Assembly (NCBI RefSeq): GCF_011578045.1 | Contig: NZ_CP049801.1 | Location: forward strand, 1,612,001-1,676,000 | From: Acinetobacter shaoyimingii | GTDB lineage: Bacteria; Pseudomonadota; Gammaproteobacteria; Pseudomonadales; Moraxellaceae | Direction: 5' to 3' | Length of the DNA: 64,000 nt | In this document: positions 44,334 through 53,085 of the stretch, piece after piece | Layout: the number at the start of each line of letters is the position of its first letter | How positions within the stretch are numbered: the stretch's first letter is position 1 | Program-made: the position numbers and the translations under genes | The notes under the pieces: generated by a model | The model's database searches: none | What the model was told of the DNA's origin: nothing | What the model saw: only the letters and a program-made list of their open reading frames with translations

Positions 44334-44435
44334 TCATTCCTCATCTAAATCATGGTGTTGTTCCATGTAAATCGCACTGAGTACACCTGCGAAACATGCC
44401 ATTAAAATGCCTAAAATCCAAGCAAAGTACCACAT
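44334..44435 (-). CDS. cydX: Cytochrome bd small subunit CydX
   Basis: A 33-residue single-span subunit, MWYFAWILGILMACFAGVLS followed by AIYMEQHHDLDEE. The M-W-Y-F-A-W-I-L-G start and the acidic end are diagnostic of CydX, which stabilises the haems of cytochrome bd. AGGAGG lies six bases before the ATG. It sits between cydB and ybgE, its standard place. Confidence 0.96.
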   Translation of the reverse strand: MWYFAWILGILMACFAGVLSAIYMEQHHDLDEE

Positions 44436-44459
44436 ATTGTTCCTCCTAGTTGCTCATGC

Positions 44460-45605
44460 TTAATACAAGCTATGTGAATTGTCTTGTACATGTTTGTTGG
44501 TGATCACACCCCACATTTTGTAGTAGCACCAAGTGGTGTAGCACAAAATAATGGGTACAAAGATACATGCAGCAATGGTCATTACAGTGAGTGTATTTTG
44601 ACTAGATACTGCATCCCACATGGTCAAGCTGAACTTAGGATCAATACTAGACGGCATTAGAAATGGGAATAAAGCAAAACCAGCGGTTAAAATAGCACCT
44701 GTGACTGCAAGGGATGAACCTGTAAATGCAATACCAGCTTTATTTTTAGCCCCACCCAGAATGACAATTATTGCACCCAAAATGGCCGCGATAGGCGCTA
44801 TAACAGTGATTGGATATTTCGAATAGTTATTCATCCAACCGTGGTTTTCACCCACAATCACATCCTTTGCCAAAGGGTTTGCTGCAGCATTGGTGTTGAA
44901 AGGTTCTGCTAAAGTGAAGCCTTCAATTCCACCAAAATACAACCAAGCACCAGCACCTAAAAAGCTCGCTAAAAATACAATACCCATGTATTGAGTGGCT
45001 TTTGATGAGCGTTCACGCAGTGCTGAGTCTGTTCGAAGCATTAACCATGCCCCCCCGTGTGCGCACAGCATTGATAAGCTAACTACACCACAAACCAAAG
45101 CAAATGGGTTAAGTAGGGCAAAGAAACTGCCTGTATAGGTTGAACGAACAGTTTCATCTAAAGTAAATGGAACGCCTAGGAACATATTTCCGAATGCCAC
45201 GCCAAACACTAAAGCAGGAACAGCACCACCGACACATAAGCCCCAGTCCCAAGCTTTTCGCCACTGGGTGTTTTCCAGTTTAGAGCGGTAATCAAATCCG
45301 ACAGGTCTTAAAAATAGCGCAAACAGAACCAGTAAAAGTGCCCAATACATACCTGAAAATGCAGTCGCATAGACTACAGGCCATGCAGCAAAGAGAGCAC
45401 CACCAGCCGTAATGAACCAGACTTGGTTACCATCCCAATGCGGTGCAATAGTATTGATGGCAGCACGACGCTCTTCGTCTTTTTTTCCTACAAATGGCAT
45501 GAGTGCCATAGATCCCATATCGAAACCATCTGTTAGCGCAAAACCAATCAGTAGTACGCCTACAAGGACCCACCAGATGATTTTGAGTAATTCATATTCA
45601 ATCAT
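44460..45605 (-). CDS. cydB: Cytochrome bd oxidase subunit II
   Basis: Subunit II of the quinol:O2 oxidoreductase cytochrome bd. It starts [20 protein letters not shown], then [13 protein letters not shown], the conserved N-terminal helix, with [15 protein letters not shown] following. About eight membrane helices in 381 residues fit the family. Its ATG overlaps the cydA stop by four bases, supporting coupled translation. Confidence 0.96.
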   Translation of the reverse strand: MIEYELLKIIWWVLVGVLLIGFALTDGFDMGSMALMPFVGKKDEERRAAINTIAPHWDGNQVWFITAGGALFAAWPVVYATAFSGMYWALLLVLFALFLRPVGFDYRSKLENTQWRKAWDWGLCVGGAVPALVFGVAFGNMFLGVPFTLDETVRSTYTGSFFALLNPFALVCGVVSLSMLCAHGGAWLMLRTDSALRERSSKATQYMGIVFLASFLGAGAWLYFGGIEGFTLAEPFNTNAAANPLAKDVIVGENHGWMNNYSKYPITVIAPIAAILGAIIVILGGAKNKAGIAFTGSSLAVTGAILTAGFALFPFLMPSSIDPKFSLTMWDAVSSQNTLTVMTIAACIFVPIILCYTTWCYYKMWGVITNKHVQDNSHSLY

Positions 45606-47185
45606 GATTGAGCCTCCGGTGTACTTTGAACTGTTTCATTTTTTTCAAAATGGTATTTGCCAGTATGTAATGAGCTAGGTCCAAGACGAGCAAATTTGAT
45701 CATTAAATACATTTCAATAATGAGCAGAACGGTATAGAACGCTGCTAATGCAATGATTGAACCCCAAACATCACCTGCACTTAAACTTGAAGCAGATAAA
45801 TGTGTTGGTAAAACTTCACCAATGGTCCATGGTTGACGACCACCTTCTGCAACATACCAACCTGTTTGAGCTGCAATCCACGGTAAAGGGAGTGCATAGA
45901 GTGCAAATTTGAGTAACCATGGTTTGTTTTCTGCATTACGTTTAGCAACGGCATAAGTGGCTAAAATAAACAACAGCAACATCAAGAATCCAGATGCCAC
46001 CATGGCACGGAAAGAAAAGAACAATGCCGATACGTTAGGAATCGTATCCTTGGTTGCAGCTTGAATATGTTCTTCAGTTGCATCTACAACATTTGTCGTA
46101 TATTTTTTCAGTAAAAGCCCATAACCTAAGTCTTTTTGCGTTTGTTCAAAAGCAGCTTTAAGTTCAGGAGATGTGTCACCAGCACGTAGTTTTTCTAACT
46201 GTGAGTAAGCCACCATACCATTACGAATACGCTGTTCGTGTTGCACCATGAGGTCTTTAATGCCTGTTACTTCTTTATCTAAAGAGCGCGTAGCAATAAT
46301 GCCCATGACATATGGAATTTTAATGGCATAGTCGGTTCGTTGTTCTTCTTGGTTAGGAATACCAAACAAAGTAAAAGGCGCAGGTGCAGGGTGTGTATCC
46401 CATTCTGCTTCAATTGCAGCAAGTTTGGTTTTTTGTACATCACCTAACTCATAACCCGATTCATCACCGAGTAAAATGACCGAAAGTGTTGATGCCAAAC
46501 CGAATATTGCAGCAATCGCAAAAGAACGGCGAGCAAACGGTAAGTCACGTTTTTTCAGTAAGTAAAAGCTTGAGATGGCTAGAACGAAAATGGCACCAGT
46601 GACATACCCAGCTGAAACTGTATGGACAAATTTCACTTGCGCAACTGGGTTAAAAATCAATGCACCAAAATCAACCAACTCCATACGCATGGTTTCATAG
46701 TTAAATGCAGCACCGACAGGATTTTGCATCCAACCATTCGCCACCAAAATCCAAAGTGCAGACATGTTGGAGCCTATTGCCACTAACCAAGTCACACCTA
46801 AGTGTTGGACTTTGGAGAGTCGATCCCAACCAAAGAAAAACAATCCAATAAAGGTTGATTCCAGGAAGAAGGCCATTAAACCTTCAATTGCCAATGGTGC
46901 ACCAAAAATATCACCCACGTAGTGTGAGTAATACGCCCAGTTTGTTCCAAACTGGAATTCCATGGTTAAGCCAGTGGTCACACCTAGAGCAAAGTTAATA
47001 CCAAAAAGCTTGCCCCAAAACTTGGTCATGTCTCTATAGATTTCTTTGCCTGTAATCACATACGTGGTTTCCATAATGGCAAGAATAAAAGCCAAACCTA
47101 AAGTCAGTGGTACGAAAATAAAGTGATACATTGCGGTCATTGCAAATTGAAACCGCGAAAGATCGACCACGCTTTCTGAAATCAT
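45602..47185 (-). CDS. cydA: Cytochrome bd oxidase subunit I
   Basis: Subunit I, which carries haems b558, b595 and d and oxidises quinol. [20 protein letters not shown] contains the histidine ligand of haem b595, and [13 protein letters not shown] is the conserved block after the quinol loop. The 527-residue length points to the long Q-loop type. AAGGAG lies eight bases before the ATG at 47185; a TTG at 47188 is less likely. The ATG shares one base with the cydP stop codon (TGATG), so the two are coupled. Confidence 0.96.
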   Translation of the reverse strand: MISESVVDLSRFQFAMTAMYHFIFVPLTLGLAFILAIMETTYVITGKEIYRDMTKFWGKLFGINFALGVTTGLTMEFQFGTNWAYYSHYVGDIFGAPLAIEGLMAFFLESTFIGLFFFGWDRLSKVQHLGVTWLVAIGSNMSALWILVANGWMQNPVGAAFNYETMRMELVDFGALIFNPVAQVKFVHTVSAGYVTGAIFVLAISSFYLLKKRDLPFARRSFAIAAIFGLASTLSVILLGDESGYELGDVQKTKLAAIEAEWDTHPAPAPFTLFGIPNQEEQRTDYAIKIPYVMGIIATRSLDKEVTGIKDLMVQHEQRIRNGMVAYSQLEKLRAGDTSPELKAAFEQTQKDLGYGLLLKKYTTNVVDATEEHIQAATKDTIPNVSALFFSFRAMVASGFLMLLLFILATYAVAKRNAENKPWLLKFALYALPLPWIAAQTGWYVAEGGRQPWTIGEVLPTHLSASSLSAGDVWGSIIALAAFYTVLLIIEMYLMIKFARLGPSSLHTGKYHFEKNETVQSTPEAQS

Positions 47186-47376
47186 CAACGTGTCTCCTTA
47201 ATTTGGGATGGATTGCCAGCAATACGCTCAGCAACTTGGTCATTAAAATCTTTGGGAATAGTTGGTGCGTCAAACCAAATATTTTTAATCACGATTAAAA
47301 TAATAACTTTAATAATTAAAATGAAAGTTATTTCTTTAATGAGATTTTTATTTAAGTCTATTTTGTTTAAGCTCAT
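47185..47376 (-). CDS. cydP: Cytochrome oxidase small subunit CydP-like
   Basis: A 63-residue single-span protein: [20 protein letters not shown], a hydrophobic helix, then [20 protein letters not shown] and a polar end. The K-E-I-T start of the helix and the V-A-x-R-I-A-G-N motif fit the CydP family of proteins encoded just before cydA. Its TGA stop and the cydA ATG overlap as TGATG and cydA's ribosome binding site is inside its last codons, which argues that it is truly translated. The start at 47376 is chosen over an upstream one at 47421. Confidence 0.78.
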   Translation of the reverse strand: MSLNKIDLNKNLIKEITFILIIKVIILIVIKNIWFDAPTIPKDFNDQVAERIAGNPSQIKETR

Positions 47377-48219
47377 AAATAGAAGCCTAATTAATTTAAC
47401 TGTACTTGTATTATTAAACATGAGAATAATAAAAATAAATAGACTTGAGAGTCATTAAATTTAAATTAATTAAAATTATAAAAAACAATGACTTGAAATA
47501 TAAAAATATATTTAACTAAATGAAAATATACATATTAATAAAACCTAGTAAAATAGTATAATTAATCATTTAAAGTATATTAAAATGGTTGGTGTTTAGT
47601 TTTATTTAAACATAACTAAAATAGTTGGATTTATTATTAAAGTGGAATAATAAAGTAATAAATCTGGTGAATATTAAAGTTTTATTAATAATCATGATCC
47701 ATTGATGTTAAGAAAGATGAATAAAAGGAAAGGATGAATAAATAGGTAGTATGATCTGTATCGAAATAAGATATTTGACGTGATTTGAATAGTATTATGC
47801 ATGCTCGTTTCATTATTTTATTGTAGAAAATAACGAATCATTTTAATTTGAGAAGATGTTCTATTGCAGACTTTAAATCCGAAAGCATTTTGAACAATTT
47901 TGAAGCTGATAAATGTCATCTGGGGCTTTTACTGATGGTCAAATATACTAAGCAGCATAAAAAAAGCTATTAGAGCAACAGAGCCTCACCATTAGACCAA
48001 TTTAATAAACGTTATTTGTCCATTTAAAATTCATGACAAAAGTTTATCTTCTTTAAGGAGCCGGTTGGGTAGAGATTATTTTAAATTATAGTCCTTCTCA
48101 TCCTAACGATCTTGCTGAGGTAGATACGATCTAGGAGAGGGGAAATTTCATTGATTATTGCGAATACGAGTCAATGCTCATATTTTGATTTTTGGAAGAA
48201 CGCTATTGCACAATTTTGA
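47377..48219. other. Long AT-rich gap upstream of the cyd operon
   Basis: About 840 bases without a supported gene. The right half is less AT-rich and includes a bulged stem-loop at 48097-48139. The cyd promoter must lie in the left half. Open frames here have low-complexity I/K/N composition and no ribosome binding sites. Confidence 0.55.
48097..48139. other. Bulged stem-loop of unknown role
   Basis: CTC-A-TCCTA-AC-GATC (48097-48111) pairs with GATCTAGGAGAG (48128-48139) as a 12-bp stem with bulges of one and two bases and a 16-base loop. No T run follows on either strand, so it does not look like a terminator. Confidence 0.4.
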
Positions 48220-48834
48220 TTAAAATTGATCCACTGTAAATAGCTGGTTTGAGGCTGAGATTCTTTTTGCAATATAGTGCGATTGTTTAAAACGAATAAG
48301 TAAAATCTGAGATTTAAATTCAAGTTCACCAAATTCAGGTTCAACTTGCACATAATGGATTTGGCCAAACTCATCTCGTACACGTGCTTCTGCTGAAAAT
48401 CCAGGACGGGCATTACCGCTTGAAATGGTGGCTAATCGACCTACCAGATTAATCTGGGTCTGTTTGAATTTTGGCTTGATCACTTGATCTAAGCAATGAA
48501 TCATAAAAACAGTAAAGAAAACAGCAAAGATGAAGGCAGGTAAAATGACATAGTACCACGGAGCAAAACTGCCTTTTGAAGCAAAGATACTCAATTGAAT
48601 CAGGTAACCTGCTGAACTGAAATTGATCAATAGAAAGACAAAAATTAAAACTTTGGAAAATTTAACTTGAAGTAAGGGGGTATTGATCAGCCAAGATGGT
48701 GTAGTACGTTTAAAAAAGGTACTTGGTCTTAAACCAATATAATAGCCGAGAGTTTCAGCCATGCTCAGCAAAATTAAAAGTAATACGCTCAAATGAAAAG
48801 GCATCAAATCGTATTCTAAAAAAAATGCAAGCAT
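48220..48834 (-). CDS. YqiJ-like membrane protein with OB-fold domain
   Basis: A 204-residue protein with three or four membrane segments in the first 130 residues and a C-terminal soluble domain (LVGRLATISSGNARPGFSAE, then ARVRDEFGQIHYVQVEP) that fits the OB-fold of the YqiJ/DUF1449 family, related to NfeD. YqiJ in E. coli lies next to the flotillin-like yqiK; no flotillin gene is present here. It is the third gene of a tight minus-strand group after the kinase and Rieske genes, with a 32-base gap. Confidence 0.8.
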   Translation of the reverse strand: MLAFFLEYDLMPFHLSVLLLILLSMAETLGYYIGLRPSTFFKRTTPSWLINTPLLQVKFSKVLIFVFLLINFSSAGYLIQLSIFASKGSFAPWYYVILPAFIFAVFFTVFMIHCLDQVIKPKFKQTQINLVGRLATISSGNARPGFSAEARVRDEFGQIHYVQVEPEFGELEFKSQILLIRFKQSHYIAKRISASNQLFTVDQF

Positions 48835-48866
48835 GGCAATCTCAATATTTAAGTTTTATCGCAAAA

Positions 48867-49199
48867 CTATTCTTGTTCTGTCTCTAAGTAAATTCCACCA
48901 TCGGAATGCACTTGAATTTGAACTTTCTCAAGTGAATCACCTTGGCAAGGACCTGAGATACAGAGTCCAGTTTCGACATCAAAGAGCGCACCATGCGTTG
49001 AGCATTCGATAAACTCTTGATCTCGATCTAAAAACTGATTTTCGAGAAATTCGAGTTCAACTTGCAAATGGGGGCATAAGTTCTGATAAGCGAAAAATGC
49101 TCCATCTCTTTGAGTAATGAAAATGGTATCGCCATCCTCAGTCTCAAATGAACGAGCTTCACGTTCTGGAATATCTTCCATCATGCAAATTCTTTTCAT
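48867..49199 (-). CDS. Rieske [2Fe-2S] ferredoxin
   Basis: A 110-residue soluble Rieske protein. NLCPHLQVELEFLEN gives the first C-x-H pair and FIECSTHGALFDVETGLCIS the second C-x-x-H pair, followed by SGPCQGDSL in the usual G-P-x-x-x-x-L position. It resembles the small ferredoxins that feed dioxygenases, but none is nearby. It begins one base after the kinase stop codon, so it is translated from the same message. Confidence 0.92.
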   Translation of the reverse strand: MKRICMMEDIPEREARSFETEDGDTIFITQRDGAFFAYQNLCPHLQVELEFLENQFLDRDQEFIECSTHGALFDVETGLCISGPCQGDSLEKVQIQVHSDGGIYLETEQE

Positions 49200-49200
49200 A

Positions 49201-50214
49201 TCAAGCAGTTTCCAATTGGAATGAATTCAATAAAGTTGCATATTCAGTGTTTTCTAAGCGTGGACCAAATTTTGAAACCACTTCGCTGGAAATTAAGATA
49301 GCCAATTTCGCTGCAGTTTGTAAATCTTTACCTGCATTTAATGCATAAAGGAAAGCACCCGCAAATGCATCGCCGGCGCCATTGGTATCAACAGCAACAA
49401 CACGACGACCAGGAACAGTGAAGATTTCATCATGATGTGCAATCAATGCACCATTTGCACTGAGTGTGATGACGATAGTTTTGCTCAGCGACTTTAGCTT
49501 GTCCAATGCATCTTCAATCGAATCTGTTTGGGTGTACATCAGCGCTTCTTGTTCATTACAGAACAATAGATCCACGCCATCATCTAACATTTCATCTAAA
49601 CCTGCACGTGCATATTGAACCATCGCAGGATCAGATAACGTTAGCGCAATTTTAACATCATTGTCACGGGCAATTTGTCGCGCTTGCTTTACTGCTTGAC
49701 GTGCAGTATCACTTGTCGATAAATAACCTTCAATATAAAGCCATTGAGCTGTTTGTAATGATGAAAAATCAATTTCAGTATTTGATAATTCAGCTGTAAT
49801 ACCTAAATAAGTATGCATGGTACGTTCAGAGTCAGGGCTGACCAACACCATACATGTGCCTGTAACACCTTGGCTAATCGACTGTGTTGAGGTTTGAATA
49901 CCTGCATCGTTTAAACCTTGTAAATAAAGTGCACCAAGGTCATCGTTACCAACACGGCAGCCATAAAAAGCTTTACCACCTAAAGCGCTAAAAGCCACAG
50001 TGGTATTTGCAGCTGAGCCACCTGATGCTTGACCTTTATATATTTGAGTTTCTTTTAACTTTGAAAACAGTTGAGATTGCGTTTCACCATCTGTCAGTTG
50101 CATTGTACCTTTTTGCAAATTTTGAAGTGTCAAAAAATCATCAGAAACTTTAAATTCTTGATCAATCAGTGCATTACCAATTGCAAAAAGATCAACTGTA
50201 GCCATGGCTTTCAT
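49201..50214 (-). CDS. PfkB-family carbohydrate/nucleoside kinase
   Basis: A kinase of about 337 residues of the ribokinase/PfkB family, with an adenosine-kinase-like look. ATVDLFAIGNALIDQEFKV is the first strand, GQASGGSAANTTVAFSALGG the substrate-binding block, and DTNGAGDAFAGAFLYAL the C-terminal signature with the catalytic aspartate. Starts at 50217 (GTG), 50214 and 50205 are all possible; none has a strong ribosome binding site. First gene of the group with the Rieske and YqiJ-like genes. Substrate uncertain. Confidence 0.88.
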   Translation of the reverse strand: MKAMATVDLFAIGNALIDQEFKVSDDFLTLQNLQKGTMQLTDGETQSQLFSKLKETQIYKGQASGGSAANTTVAFSALGGKAFYGCRVGNDDLGALYLQGLNDAGIQTSTQSISQGVTGTCMVLVSPDSERTMHTYLGITAELSNTEIDFSSLQTAQWLYIEGYLSTSDTARQAVKQARQIARDNDVKIALTLSDPAMVQYARAGLDEMLDDGVDLLFCNEQEALMYTQTDSIEDALDKLKSLSKTIVITLSANGALIAHHDEIFTVPGRRVVAVDTNGAGDAFAGAFLYALNAGKDLQTAAKLAILISSEVVSKFGPRLENTEYATLLNSFQLETA

Positions 50215-50327
50215 CACATTAAATAAAAAAGAGAAGTGTACACCAATCTAATTGTTTACTATATATTATTGAATAAAATTCAGTATCAAAGATTGCTTAA
50301 TTAGTACTGCATACAACTGGGAATAAT

Positions 50328-50780
50328 ATGAATATTCAGATCCAAGACGTTACGCATTTGCCAGAAGATATTCGCACATTAGGGAAAAAAGCTCAGTCTG
50401 AAGGTTACCTCTTTATCAATCGCATGATTGAAGAGTTTGAAAATGGGGTCAACAAATTTGATCAGAATGGTGAATTTTTATTGATGGTTTATGATGACCA
50501 AAAACTGATTGGATGCGGAGGACTCAATCAACAAAAAGCTGAAGATGATGATCCAAGAAAAATTGGACGTTTGAGACGTTTCTATATATTGCCTAAATAT
50601 AGAAAGAAGGGGATCGGTAAAATATTACTTCAGCATTTGGAAAAACGTGCAGTAAAGGATTTCTCGGCATTATGTTTAAAGACGGATACCCAGTCCGCAG
50701 CGCACTTTTATCAAAAAATGAACTATGTACATGTGGAAAATTACGATAATTATAATTATTTCAAATACTTGATTAAATAA
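50328..50780 (+). CDS. GNAT-family N-acetyltransferase
   Basis: A 150-residue GNAT enzyme. FLLMVYDDQKLIGCGGLNQQ is the central strand region, LRRFYILPKYRKKGIGKILL the acetyl-CoA motif with R-K-K-G-I-G, and AAHFYQKMNYVHVENYDNYN the C-terminal motif B. GGGAATAAT precedes the ATG. Single gene divergent from the kinase; acceptor unknown. Confidence 0.9.
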   Translation: MNIQIQDVTHLPEDIRTLGKKAQSEGYLFINRMIEEFENGVNKFDQNGEFLLMVYDDQKLIGCGGLNQQKAEDDDPRKIGRLRRFYILPKYRKKGIGKILLQHLEKRAVKDFSALCLKTDTQSAAHFYQKMNYVHVENYDNYNYFKYLIK

Positions 50781-50862
50781 AAAATACATTGTAGAGCATT
50801 TATGATCGGTTTTTAATACAGATCTTTTATTCACATACACATATTATACATTTCAACTATTG

Positions 50863-50897
50863 AGCACTGGGTTTTTGCACAAATCCCAGTGCTTTTG
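50863..50897 (+). terminator. Hairpin downstream of the GNAT gene
   Basis: AGCACTGGG (50863-50871), 13-base loop, CCCAGTGCT (50885-50893), then TTT only. A weak terminator. Confidence 0.55.
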
Positions 50898-50911
50898 GCA
50901 AAACTCTTGCT

Positions 50912-51190
50912 ATGTGTGGTTTTATTGCAAAATGTAAGTATCGTGGCACTATCATTAATGAATATAAGGTTTGTGAGAACTTTAAATTACGTTTAGTTAA
51001 ACGAATAATTCAATAAAAAATGCTGAACAGCGTTTAATTGATTATATTTTTACAAATCGAAAAATTGTAAATCATCATGAATATTAAATTAAAAGAAAGA
51101 CTTCATTATTCATCTGCTACCTAATAACCAACAAATGTTGGAAAATTGTACTAAACAAGTAAATTCAGCTTTTTTGAAGAAATAAAACAT
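50912..51190 (+). pseudogene. Possible decayed regulator fragment
   Basis: Three short coding-like pieces in different plus frames follow each other: FKLRLVKRIIQ ending at a stop near 51015, NAEQRLIDYIFTNRKIVNHH (51019-51078), and LKERLHYSSAT with LPNNQQMLENCTKQVNSAFL (about 51085-51185). Read together they resemble the helix-turn-helix end of a Crp/Fnr-like regulator (EQRLIDYI then LKERLHYSSATLSR). The reading is tentative and rests on composition, not on an intact frame. It lies just upstream of the fimbrial operon. Confidence 0.3.
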
Positions 51191-51667
51191 GAAAAATTAT
51201 AAAAAGAATGAATAAAACACGAGAATCGAACGCGAATTTACAAATGGATAGACATAATAATGTATGTTTTATGTGTATTTTGAATTAAAACTTACAAATC
51301 AAAAAACCAACATAAGTGTGTTTTTTACGAATAAATCTTTAATAAAACAATATTATAATAATTTTGATTAAGAAATTTTAACAAATATACAAATGTTGTT
51401 TAATGTAATTAAAAAGTAATTCAATGTAAACTTATATTAATTTTGATTAAAGAAAACAAAAAAAATGGCGTTTTGAAGGTTTTTTTTGCAAAATGTAACG
51501 AAGTAATTTATCAAGCGATTTAATTAAATATTTGAAAAATAATAATAAATTTTATTGTCAACAAAAACACCCATAAACTGTGACAGAATTCGCATAATGT
51601 AAATAAAACGTGATAAGATTCTCATACCCAAACAAGGGTGCACAATAATTTTTTACGGATATTTATG
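51191..51667. other. Leader region of the fimbrial operon
   Basis: About 475 AT-rich bases with no supported gene. It must carry the fimbrial promoter. Near 51560-51660 there are TTGTCA and CATAAT-like boxes but none at proper spacing that I can defend. Confidence 0.45.
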
Positions 51668-52201
51668 ATGAATAAAATAACTCTAGCTTCTTCTTTACTG
51701 GTTTTGGGCGTATCAAGTGCATTCGCAGCTGATGGCACAATCACAATCAATGGCTTAGTAACAGACAAAACTTGTGACATCGTTACTCCACAAGGTAAAG
51801 ATTTTACAGTTACGCTTCCAACAGTATCTCGTCAAACTTTAGCTCAAACTGGTGATGTTGCTGGTCGTACTCCTTTCACTATTAACTTAGCGAATTGTTC
51901 AGAAGGTAAAGTAGCAACTTACTTCGAACCAGGTGCTACAGTTGATTTCAACACTGGTCGTTTAAACAACCAAGTTGCTGGTGGCGCAACAAACGTACAA
52001 GTTCAATTGTTAGGTTCTAACAACCAATTCTTGCCTGTACGTGCTGCTGGTGCAACTGGTGCTCAAGATAATTCACAATGGGTTGACGTTACTGACGGTG
52101 GTAGCGCAGATCTAAACTACTATGCTGAATACTATGCAACTAATGCATCTACAGCTGGTCGTGTTTCAACTTCAGTTCAATATACAATTATTTATCAATA
52201 A
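51668..52201 (+). CDS. Type 1-like fimbrial major subunit
   Basis: A 177-residue pilin of the FimA-type family. MNKITLASSLLVLGVSSAFA is the signal peptide. The mature chain starts ADGTITINGLVTDKTCDIV, with the classic G-x-I-x-F/N-G-x-V start and Cys in strand A, a second Cys in NLANCSEG, and ends in a strand with the penultimate tyrosine pattern (VQYTIIYQ) used for donor-strand exchange. ATGs at 51665 and 51668 share the weak CGGA ribosome site; a GTG at 51638 is unlikely. First of four genes of a chaperone-usher operon. Confidence 0.92.
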   Translation: MNKITLASSLLVLGVSSAFAADGTITINGLVTDKTCDIVTPQGKDFTVTLPTVSRQTLAQTGDVAGRTPFTINLANCSEGKVATYFEPGATVDFNTGRLNNQVAGGATNVQVQLLGSNNQFLPVRAAGATGAQDNSQWVDVTDGGSADLNYYAEYYATNASTAGRVSTSVQYTIIYQ

Positions 52202-52281
52202 TTTGTATTGAGTTTAGTGGAGCTAAGATGCTGTGTCTTAGCTCTCTTGATCCAATAAAATACGTTGTATAGAGAAATGCT

Positions 52282-53019
52282 ATGTCGTTGAATCTTTCCA
52301 TTTTTAAAAAAGGTTTAATTGCCGCTTTAATACCTTTTAGCGCTGTTAATGCTGAAATTATTATTCATGGTACGCGCGCAATATATCCATCAGACGCAAG
52401 AGAAATTACATTACAACTGAGTAATAATGGTAATAATCCTGCGTTGGTACAAGCATGGATTGATGAAGGCAATGCTAAATCTACGCCAGACCAATCAAAA
52501 GCACCATTTATGATTAGTCCACCTATTTCTCGTGTAGATCCGAAAAAAGGGCAGTCTTTACGTATTACCAGTTTGCCGAAAGCAAATGAATTGAGTAAGA
52601 CACAGGAAACTTTATTTTGGTTGAATGTTTTAGATATTCCACCAAAGCCTACAGCAACCGAAAAGGAAAAAGATGCTGTTCCTGATAACTTTTTACAGTT
52701 GGCTATTCGCTCACGTATTAAATTTTTTTATAGACCTAGCACAATCAAAGATGATGTGAATTTAGCACCTGAAAAAATTCAGTGGAAGAATGTGGGTTCA
52801 GGATTAAAAATAAAAAATCCAACACCATTTTATATTACGGTCACTTCAATTATTCAGGACAATGCGGGTAAAAAAGTAGATCTTTTATCTGAAGGCTTAA
52901 TGTTAAAACCCCACTCAGAAGAGACGGTGACATTGAAGCATAAAAATTTAGACAAAATGACCTTTACAACAATTAATGACTACGGCGGTCGAGTAGTAAG
53001 CAATATTAAATTGCAATAA
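52282..53019 (+). CDS. Periplasmic fimbrial chaperone, PapD-like
   Basis: A 245-residue PapD-type chaperone with a signal peptide (cut near VNA-EII). Family marks are EIIIHGTRAIYPSDAREITL (first strand, with the conserved R), NNPALVQAWIDEGN, FMISPPISRVDPKKGQSLRI and ETLFWLNVLDIPPKP, the last containing the F-W-L-N motif. It stabilises pilins and delivers them to the usher. It lies 80 bases after the pilin gene. Confidence 0.94.
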   Translation: MSLNLSIFKKGLIAALIPFSAVNAEIIIHGTRAIYPSDAREITLQLSNNGNNPALVQAWIDEGNAKSTPDQSKAPFMISPPISRVDPKKGQSLRITSLPKANELSKTQETLFWLNVLDIPPKPTATEKEKDAVPDNFLQLAIRSRIKFFYRPSTIKDDVNLAPEKIQWKNVGSGLKIKNPTPFYITVTSIIQDNAGKKVDLLSEGLMLKPHSEETVTLKHKNLDKMTFTTINDYGGRVVSNIKLQ

Positions 53020-53085
53020 TTTTTTAATTTACCCCAAAACTAATTGAATAAAACACCTATTCATTTGTCAATAGGCGGCTAACTT

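Noticed and set aside
47213..47458. 81-residue plus-strand frame opposite cydP
   Set aside because: It is the antisense shadow of cydP and AT-rich leader sequence, with I/K/N-rich composition and no ribosome binding site.
48057..48100. tRNA-like start (GGAGCCGGTTGGGTAGAG)
   Set aside because: The following sequence cannot form an anticodon stem or T arm, and no TTC loop follows at the right distance.
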